From positions 1 through 6,893 of the forward strand of contig JAGHBX010000183.1 in the NCBI GenBank assembly GCA_021160785.1: a stretch of DNA of 6,893 nt. Reading direction: 5' to 3'. The notes below the pieces were generated by a model. That model ran no database searches. It saw only the letters and a program-made list of their open reading frames with translations, and had not been told where the DNA came from. How positions within the stretch are numbered: position 1 is the first letter of the stretch; every line of letters starts with the position of its first letter. The position numbers were made by a program, and so were the translations under genes. The stretch is from Planctomycetota bacterium (GTDB taxonomy: Bacteria > Planctomycetota > Phycisphaerae > Sedimentisphaerales > Anaerohalosphaeraceae). Below, one piece after another: positions 1 to 4,587 of the stretch.

Positions 1-740
1 AGGTCGTACCGGAAGATATGCCAGACTTCCGCATCGGTGGTCGCGGCGAACAGAAGCTCCGAGCCGTTGTAGTTCAACTCCAGCCCGGAGAATTTCCCGA
101 CAAGCTGCTTGCCTTTCCATGGCCCGCGCGTAACGCGAACACCCGCCAGCACTTCGACGGGCGCATCGCCGGATTTGAAATCTTTGAGAATAACCGGTCC
201 GCCTCCCTTGCTGTGCCCGGCACACACCGCGCGGGCCTGCTCGATAATGCGGCGGTCGCCCGGCTGTTCGAGCATGCAGACGATATCGTCGAAGTCCAGC
301 AGCGGGTTGACAAAGGCGATACTCCGCCGCAACGCGCACGCCCCGGCAAAGAGCCTCTTGCGGGCATCGGGTTTCGACGTCGATTGTGCCGCCGCCGACA
401 GTTTGTTCAGTCGCGATTCAAACCCGCCCAATACCGACGAAGAGAGTGCCTTTCGGTCCTTGAAGTATTCCACCAGCGCCGCTGTCCTCCGCAGGACAAT
501 ATCAAGCGGATCACTGTCCGAGCCCCGCACCAGAGCCTGCTGATCGAGGGCCTCTGCTTTTAGACGATTGCGCCACTGGCTCTTTGATTTCTTCAGTCGG
601 TCGATCTGCCCGGTGAGTTCGGCGTACTCGGCATCCCACGTCTGCTCGACAGTCATCGCCGCCATAGTAGGCAAAGCAAGAACCGCCAAACACACAATCA
701 GCCCTCTAACGCCCCAGACATGCCCTATTCGCTGGTCCAT
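1..740 (-). CDS. HzsA-like exported beta-propeller protein, N-terminal part (runs off left edge)
   Basis: Reading leftward from ATG at 740-738 the frame stays open to the window edge: 246 full codons, 3' end missing. Residues about 11-25 are hydrophobic (LIVCLAVLALP) followed by TMAA, a likely signal peptide, so the product is probably exported. Residues about 34-120 are charged and helical, with coiled-coil character. From about residue 137 the pattern LRRSIAFVNPLLDFDDI, then a GGGPVIL segment, then LELNYNGSELLFAA and VWHIFRYDL resembles the start of the TolB/WD40-like propeller region of proteins annotated in planctomycetes as hydrazine synthase alpha subunit-like (HZS_alpha middle domain). 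That family is widespread outside anammox bacteria and its role there is not established; nothing here implies anammox. No CxxCH haem motif occurs in the visible part. A purine-rich GAGAGAGA lies just upstream of the ATG. The family call is from memory of the motif pattern; that the frame is coding is much surer. Confidence 0.8.
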   Translation of the reverse strand, partial: MDQRIGHVWGVRGLIVCLAVLALPTMAAMTVEQTWDAEYAELTGQIDRLKKSKSQWRNRLKAEALDQQALVRGSDSDPLDIVLRRTAALVEYFKDRKALSSSVLGGFESRLNKLSAAAQSTSKPDARKRLFAGACALRRSIAFVNPLLDFDDIVCMLEQPGDRRIIEQARAVCAGHSKGGGPVILKDFKSGDAPVEVLAGVRVTRGPWKGKQLVGKFSGLELNYNGSELLFAATTDAEVWHIFRYD

Positions 741-792
741 ACGTCTCTCTCTACAACAAAGAAAACTAAAACAAAAGCAATCGAAAACCTCT

Positions 793-801
793 ATTCTAAC
801 A
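793..801 (-). promoter_or_regulatory. Weak extended -10 candidate for the HzsA-like gene
   Basis: On the minus strand the sequence TGTTAGAAT (TG-N plus TAGAAT) lies about 50 bases upstream of the ATG at 740. I see no good -35 hexamer at the expected distance, so this is only a possible extended -10 promoter. It lies between the C-terminal remnant (ending at 845) and the gene. Confidence 0.25.
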
Positions 802-844
802 GATTCCAGCCCTTGATGCGACGTTTGATAAATTATGCCCTGCT

Positions 845-1090
845 TTAGGGGGCGTTGTTTATTGGGCCGGGCCTTATTATTGTGGGGGCATTTTGGATTT
901 GTGGTCGAATAGCCAGCCAGTCTATTCCCTGGAACCGGGGGTCGGCGATTTGTCTTACCTCCTCGTCGCCGCGGTAGGGGCACATTGCATCAACCCATGC
1001 GATTAGTTTTCGCCGGCTCAGTTCGTCGACCCTTACATCATGGTGCTTTCCGCTCGAAGCAATGTCGGTGATGCCTGTTTTGTTATCGGT
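845..1090 (-). pseudogene. C-terminal remnant of an HzsA-like protein, no start codon
   Basis: In the otherwise empty 350 bases between the two leftward genes, one minus-strand frame is open from the stop at 1106-1108 to TAA at 845-847. The last 66 codons are strikingly protein-like: HHDVRVDELSRRKLIAWVDA, then MCPYRGDEEVRQIADPRF, then QGIDWLAIRPQ and APTIIRPGP. I recognise the LIAWVDxxxPYxGDEE...DPxFxGIDWLxIRP pattern as resembling the C-terminal tail of planctomycete HzsA-like (TolB-propeller plus cytochrome-like) proteins, the same type whose N-terminus starts at 740. The only in-frame ATG (the AMCPY methionine) is internal and no ribosome binding site precedes it, so it cannot make a sensible protein. 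It looks like the 3' end of an upstream paralogue whose body was deleted or replaced. The upstream limit is uncertain: convincing similarity starts near 1060, and the segment up to 1090 is merely open. A missed real C-terminal exon-like fusion is ruled out by the stop at 1092-1094 of the CBM6 gene being in another frame. Confidence 0.6.
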
Positions 1091-1091
1091 T

Positions 1092-1946
1092 CTATTTATT
1101 AACCGCTATTGCATCGAGATTCGGACCTGCGCCAATGGCTACGACCTTGATGAAATTGCCGCCTTTTTTCAACTTAACTTTCATGTCGACGGTTTTCCAG
1201 TTGGTAAAGCTTCCGGTGCCTGTAAAAGCTATCCTGCCGACTTTGCGGTTATTGACAAAAAGTTCGCAGGGCCTGTTATTGCTGCTGGCGTAACGCAAAG
1301 TAAGCTTGTACGTAGCGTTGTCGTCTGCGAGAACATTATCCCATTCCACATAAGTTCCCGCTCCTTCGTAATCGGCAAAACCGGCACCCTGGAAACCCGC
1401 GTGATTCGTCGCCTTGGTGCAACCGGCCATCTTCGCCGATTCAGCTTCGTAAACATCGCCTTTGAGCTTCGACACAGGCGCGGGCGACTTGGCCGCCTCC
1501 CTGTGAGGATAGCAGACTTCTCCGCCCGCCCCGAGGTCCTTGATACGAAGATTGCGGAACTTATAAAGCAAGCCTTTTTCGCCGTGATGCTGTATGCCGA
1601 TAGGGCCGGCAATATCCATCTCATCGTGCACATCCGTCGTCAGCGTACCGTTTACATAAATCTGAATATGAGAACCGATACAGACAATTCGGTATTTGTT
1701 CCATTCGCCCTGCTTGAAGCACTCGCCGGCCCGCTCACGAAACGCCGCTATTGATTTGTCGCCCTCTTCCCTGGAAGCCGCCTGGTCGCGATTCGGAGAA
1801 ATAAACCATTTGCGGCGACCTTCGTCATAAAATCCGCCGGACCATTTGCGCTCCGCCGTATCGACCTCAGCCTGGTAGCCCCACGCCTTGTTCTTCCTTT
1901 TCAGGCAGCGGAACAAAAATCCGGAGTTGCCTTTATTCAGCGGCAT
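1092..1946 (-). CDS. DUF1080 (C-terminal part) plus CBM6: downstream half of an amber-split enzyme
   Basis: This open frame of 284 codons lies in the same frame as the oxidoreductase frame ending at 1983 and is separated from it only by TAG and 12 sense codons. Residues 1-138 are the bulk of a DUF1080/3-keto-disaccharide hydrolase fold (KGNSGFLFRC near the start; GEWNKYRIVC and IQIYVNG in the middle; LLYKFRNLRIKDL at the end). Residues about 165-282 are a CBM6-type carbohydrate-binding module (VYEAESA, GAGTYVEWDNV, YKLTLRYAS, and a closing GPNLDAIAV). Taken alone it has no signal peptide and lacks the first strands of DUF1080 (they are encoded before the TAG), so it would be a defective protein. 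A GGTGAG sits about 6 bases before ATG 1944-1946, so reinitiation is possible. I think it is the remainder of one 836-codon gene. The terminal TAG at 1092-1094 is followed two codons later by TAA. Confidence 0.75.
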   Translation of the reverse strand: MPLNKGNSGFLFRCLKRKNKAWGYQAEVDTAERKWSGGFYDEGRRKWFISPNRDQAASREEGDKSIAAFRERAGECFKQGEWNKYRIVCIGSHIQIYVNGTLTTDVHDEMDIAGPIGIQHHGEKGLLYKFRNLRIKDLGAGGEVCYPHREAAKSPAPVSKLKGDVYEAESAKMAGCTKATNHAGFQGAGFADYEGAGTYVEWDNVLADDNATYKLTLRYASSNNRPCELFVNNRKVGRIAFTGTGSFTNWKTVDMKVKLKKGGNFIKVVAIGAGPNLDAIAVNK

Positions 1947-1982
1947 TTTAATCTCACCCTCGAAGACAAAGTTGGCGTATTC

Positions 1983-1985
1983 CTA
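1983..1985 (-). other. In-frame amber codon splitting a three-domain enzyme gene
   Basis: The minus-strand codons around this site read T-R-TAG-E-Y-A-N-F. Frame is preserved exactly: from TAG to the ATG at 1946 are 13 codons, and 3602-1092 is 837 codons including the terminal stop. In DUF1080 proteins this position, between a KWFLLT-type strand and an EYxNFxxEGE-type strand, normally carries a charged or polar residue, commonly K, Q or E. AAG, CAG or GAG becomes TAG by one base change. It may be a real nonsense mutation, a read-through site, or a sequence error. Confidence 0.85.
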
Positions 1986-3602
1986 CCTGGTCAGCAAAAA
2001 CCACTTACCCTTTGAAGAGGTCAGATTCACAACGCCATCTACAAATTCAGCTTTGCCATAGTCGTAAGGATTTTCCCAGTTACTCAAGTCCTTATCCGTA
2101 AACAACTCCTGCCACCGGACCTTATCCGGATTAGCGATCTGTGACTTCTTGGATTTCACCGGCTGCAGTTTATCGTAAGCCTCCCAGCCCTGGCGAACCG
2201 CCGGGCCCTTGAGCATCTTGTTGGCTTCGGGATGATTTGTGATCCTCATCGCCGCGGCGTCGTATTTCAAAGTCCCGCCGAAACGCTGACCGATACAGCC
2301 CAGACAAAGCAACTCCGCCAACTGCGCCGCAACCTCGAACGGAGAGTTCGCCGGCTCGATCTCCTGGCAGGCGTTCAGGAAGTTATGGTAATGATTCGAC
2401 AGGCCGCCTCTCGGCTTGGGAAGCTTACCCGCCCGCTGCATCTCCATCATCTTCTTGTCAATAATGATATTGTAAGCCGCACCGTGACTGCCTCCTTTGA
2501 TAACATTGTCCTGGCCGTAAATAAACGATCCGACATTGCCTATAGAATCGGTATAGTCTTTCGGCAGCGGCGGACGATTGCCCTGCCCGTCAAACCATCT
2601 CAGCACCAGCGGCGGCATCGATCCCCGCGCCTTGAATTTGAAAGTTATCACGGACCCCTGGGGATAATACAAATCGCTCGGACCGATGACCTTCGTGCTT
2701 ATTTCGTAAGGCTGACCTAATTTCAGATATCGATGGATCGCGTCGAGGATATGTGCCCCCCAGTCGCCCATCGCGCCGCAACCGAAATTGTACCAGCACC
2801 GCCAGTTCCCGCCTATCAGCTTGTCGCTGAAAGGACGGAACGGACGCCGACCCAGCCACTGGTCCCAGTCATAACCCGCCGGCGGAACCGCCTCCGGATA
2901 CGCATCGTATGTCCACCCGTGCCAGCGGCGACTGCTGTTCATCCAGGCGTCGATTCTTTTGACGTTTTTGATAAGACCCTCATCCACCCACTTGGCGAAC
3001 TGGAAAGTCCCTGACCCGGAATGACCCTGGTTGCCCATCTGCGTAACGACCCCGCAAGCCTTGGCGGCCTTGGCTAACAAGCGGCATTCGTAAACATTCT
3101 GCGCCATGGGTTTTTCGACATAGACATGTTTACCCAATAGCATCGCATGCATTACCATCGGAAAATGTGAATGGTCCGGCGTCGCCACAATGACCGCGTC
3201 GATTTTATCGTGCATCTCCTCCAACATCTGGCGGTAGTCCCTGTAACAGGGTACGCCGTCAAAGCCTTTCATAGTCGAATCATAAGATGTAAACGCCACA
3301 TCTGCGAACGCCCTAAAATCGATCTGACTGCCGGAGTATTGATTGAAGGATTTTAAGACCGACCCGCCCCGGTTAAAGACGCCCACCTGCGCCGCCCGAA
3401 TTTTCTGTCCTTTCGGAATTATCCTGGGCCTGAAAAGAGGCTCGATCTTCTGTTCTGCAAATAATCCGCCGCTGGCGAACATTAAAGCCGGGGGCGTATA
3501 CAGAATCGTTTTCAAAATTGTGCGACGTGATACGATGTTTGGACCTTTAGCGTGATTACTCACCACAAAACCTCTGAATAATTTCTTATTGGCATTTCCC
3601 AT
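1983..3602 (-). CDS. Tat-exported Gfo/Idh/MocA oxidoreductase with truncated DUF1080 start
   Basis: This 539-codon frame encodes an exported NAD(P)-dependent sugar oxidoreductase of the Gfo/Idh/MocA family. A twin-arginine motif SRRTILK occupies residues 25-31, followed by a hydrophobic stretch and a likely cleavage after GGLFA (about 49). Export by Tat suits an enzyme that folds with its cofactor, as in Zymomonas glucose-fructose oxidoreductase. The Rossmann domain follows: VGVFNRGG at 73-80, TPDHSH at 141-146, the family signature EKP at 163-165. GAMGDWGAHILD at 276-287 carries the usual catalytic-region histidine. From about residue 497 (WQELFTDKDLSNWENP) a DUF1080 domain begins, but after KWFLLTR it stops at TAG. 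The same frame continues directly with EYANFVFEGEIKMPLNKGNSG, with no gap in the domain. Start choice is uncertain: ATG 3602 has a poor ribosome binding site, whereas GTG codons at 3566 and 3563 follow AGAGG by 4 and 7 bases and still leave a full Tat signal. Substrate is unknown; a 3-keto-glycoside-forming role is inferred from the DUF1080 partner. Confidence 0.9.
   Translation of the reverse strand: MGNANKKLFRGFVVSNHAKGPNIVSRRTILKTILYTPPALMFASGGLFAEQKIEPLFRPRIIPKGQKIRAAQVGVFNRGGSVLKSFNQYSGSQIDFRAFADVAFTSYDSTMKGFDGVPCYRDYRQMLEEMHDKIDAVIVATPDHSHFPMVMHAMLLGKHVYVEKPMAQNVYECRLLAKAAKACGVVTQMGNQGHSGSGTFQFAKWVDEGLIKNVKRIDAWMNSSRRWHGWTYDAYPEAVPPAGYDWDQWLGRRPFRPFSDKLIGGNWRCWYNFGCGAMGDWGAHILDAIHRYLKLGQPYEISTKVIGPSDLYYPQGSVITFKFKARGSMPPLVLRWFDGQGNRPPLPKDYTDSIGNVGSFIYGQDNVIKGGSHGAAYNIIIDKKMMEMQRAGKLPKPRGGLSNHYHNFLNACQEIEPANSPFEVAAQLAELLCLGCIGQRFGGTLKYDAAAMRITNHPEANKMLKGPAVRQGWEAYDKLQPVKSKKSQIANPDKVRWQELFTDKDLSNWENPYDYGKAEFVDGVVNLTSSKGKWFLLTR
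3563..3566 (-). promoter_or_regulatory. Alternative GTG starts with AGAGG ribosome binding site
   Basis: On the minus strand AGAGGTTTTGTGGTGAGT places AGAGG 4 and 7 bases before two adjacent GTG codons (residues 13 and 14 of the longest oxidoreductase frame). Starting here would give a Tat leader beginning SNHAKGPNIVSRRTILK after the initiator, a normal n-region length. The annotated ATG at 3602 has no comparable site upstream. Confidence 0.4.
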
Positions 3603-3621
3603 TTATACGGCAAAAAAGCAT
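3586..3621 (-). other. Possible 11-codon leader ORF before the oxidoreductase gene
   Basis: ATG at 3621-3619 is preceded by GGAG (3628-3631) with a 6-base spacing, the best ribosome binding site in the leader. It encodes MLFCRINGKCQ and ends with TAA at 3588-3586, out of frame with the main gene, overlapping the ATG at 3602 and ending about 20 bases before the GTG starts at 3566/3563. It could be a translated leader coupled to the true start, or chance. Confidence 0.25.
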
Positions 3622-3645
3622 ACTTATCTCCGTACGACAGCAATA

Positions 3646-3674
3646 ATCATACCATATCCACCTTGAAAAATCAA
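3646..3674 (-). promoter_or_regulatory. Sigma70-type promoter candidate for the leftward oxidoreductase gene
   Basis: Minus-strand TTGATT (3674-3669) and TATGAT (3651-3646) are separated by exactly 17 bases, and the -10 is preceded by TGG, making an extended -10. Transcription would start near 3639, giving a leader of about 37 bases to ATG 3602. The -35 lies within a perfect 5-base inverted repeat (CTTGA/TCAAG, 3662-3675). Confidence 0.55.
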
Positions 3675-3675
3675 G
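3662..3675. repeat. Short inverted repeat CTTGA-AAAA-TCAAG in the divergent intergenic region
   Basis: A 5-base perfect inverted repeat with a 4-base spacer overlaps the -35 of the leftward promoter. It is short enough to be chance, but its position would suit an operator. The rest of the 3603-3803 gap, apart from the two promoter candidates, shows nothing I can name. Confidence 0.25.
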
Positions 3676-3732
3676 AGACTTCAGTTGTGCGGGAACCAGG
3701 TAACTGTTGGGGTATGGGGGCCGGGAATGTTC

Positions 3733-3761
3733 TCGACAAATGCGGCGTTTGATGTGATAAT
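3733..3761 (+). promoter_or_regulatory. Sigma70-type promoter candidate for the DUF1080-menF-menD unit
   Basis: TCGACA (3733-3738) and GATAAT (3756-3761) are spaced by 17 bases, and TGT directly precedes the -10, giving an extended -10. Transcription would start near 3768, about 36 bases before ATG 3804. A ribosome binding site AAAGGG at 3791-3796 lies 7 bases before that ATG. Confidence 0.5.
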
Positions 3762-3803
3762 GGCGGTATCGAGAGATAATGTCAAAGTGGAAAGGGAAAA
3801 AGG

Positions 3804-4550
3804 ATGAAGAAGTTACTGTTCATTTCGGTGATTTTGATTGTCGCTGTGGCCTGTCAGTCCGTTTCGAGGCGGGCCGGTTCGGCCGAGTCGGGTAAGGAGG
3901 TCAAGGCGGCAGGTGTCGTGCCGCGGTTTCGGGAGTTGTTTAACGGCCGGGACCTGTCGGGATGGGTCAATGTCAATACTGCCGACGATACGTGGAGCGT
4001 GCGGGACGGCATATTGGTGTGCAGCGGGCATCCGATCGGGGTGATGCGCACGGACCGGCAGTACGAGAACTTCGTTCTGCAGATCGAATGGATGCACATG
4101 GAGGCGGGCGGCAATTCCGGCACTTTCCTGTGGAGCGAGGCGGTTCCGCCGAAGGGCAAACGCCTGACAAGGGGCGTTGAGGTTCAAATGCTCGAATTGG
4201 AGTGGGCGGTGCAGCACAACCAGACCGACGCGTATGTGCACGGCGAGCTGTTCGGCACGATGGGGCTAAAGACCGTTCCCGACAATCCGCGCGGCAGCCG
4301 GAGCAAATCGTGGGAAAAACGGTGCAAGGGCAAGGGGCAGTGGAACAAGTACACGGTGGTCGCCGTCGACGGCGTGATCAAGCTGTCGGTAAACGGCAAG
4401 TTCGTAAACGGCATCAGCAAATCCCAATGCAAGAAGGGCTACATCTGCCTGGAGAGCGAAGGCGCCGAAATCCACTTCCGCAACATACGCATTATGGAAT
4501 TGCCGCCCGGCATCACAACGCCCGAAAACACCGCGGCCGTTGCCAGGTGA
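3804..4550 (+). CDS. DUF1080 lipoprotein (3-keto-disaccharide hydrolase family)
   Basis: The 248-residue product starts with a lipoprotein signal: MKKLLFISVILIVAVAC, with the modifiable cysteine at residue 17 (AVAC lipobox) and Gln at +2, so it is probably lipid-anchored and carried to the outer membrane. After a low-complexity linker (18-40) a single DUF1080/3-keto-disaccharide hydrolase domain (PF06439 type) fills residues 41-233: FRELFNGRDLSGW at 42-54, QYENFVLQIEW at 86-96, the conserved GGNSGTFLW at 102-110, GVEVQMLE at 124-131, GQWNKYTVVAVDG at 178-190, and IHFRNIRIMEL at 223-233. Known relatives cleave 3-keto-glycosides made by Gfo/Idh/MocA oxidoreductases, and one such oxidoreductase is encoded divergently next door. 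The family is also used as a generic jelly-roll glycan-binding or glycan-processing fold, so substrate and activity are inferred. The start is supported by the lipobox and the upstream AAAGGG. menF follows after 29 bases. Confidence 0.9.
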   Translation: MKKLLFISVILIVAVACQSVSRRAGSAESGKEVKAAGVVPRFRELFNGRDLSGWVNVNTADDTWSVRDGILVCSGHPIGVMRTDRQYENFVLQIEWMHMEAGGNSGTFLWSEAVPPKGKRLTRGVEVQMLELEWAVQHNQTDAYVHGELFGTMGLKTVPDNPRGSRSKSWEKRCKGKGQWNKYTVVAVDGVIKLSVNGKFVNGISKSQCKKGYICLESEGAEIHFRNIRIMELPPGITTPENTAAVAR

Positions 4551-4560
4551 GGAACTGTAG

Positions 4561-4587
4561 ATGGCGGTAAGCGTTTCTTATGAATGA
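4561..4587 (+). other. Possible 8-codon leader ORF overlapping the menF start
   Basis: ATG at 4561 has GAGGA (4549-4553) 7 bases upstream, a better ribosome binding site than the one before menF. It encodes MAVSVSYE and ends in TGA at 4585-4587, overlapping the menF start (4580) by 8 bases in another frame. This arrangement could couple menF translation to upstream ribosomes. It is too short to judge by coding signals. Confidence 0.25.

Noticed and set aside
18..563. Plus-strand open frame of 181 codons at the left edge
   Set aside because: It is the antisense shadow of the leftward HzsA-like gene, whose translation has a signal peptide and recognisable motifs; the plus frame gives arginine/proline-rich sequence with no domain pattern.
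1..740. Evidence for anammox (hydrazine synthesis)
   Set aside because: HzsA-like proteins without haem motifs are common in non-anammox planctomycetes, and no other hydrazine synthase subunit genes are present here.
837..857. Possible hairpin GCCCT-GCTT-TAGGG as a terminator
   Set aside because: Only about 4-5 base pairs, not followed by a proper T-run on either strand, and it overlaps the stop codon of the remnant frame.
1062..1754. Plus-strand open frame of 230 codons
   Set aside because: Antisense to the DUF1080-CBM6 frame, which shows clear domain motifs; the plus frame shows none.
1983..1985. Pyrrolysine codon
   Set aside because: Known pyrrolysine sites lie mainly in methylamine methyltransferases; nothing in a DUF1080 domain calls for it and no pyl genes are in the window. 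A simple nonsense change or sequence error is more economical.
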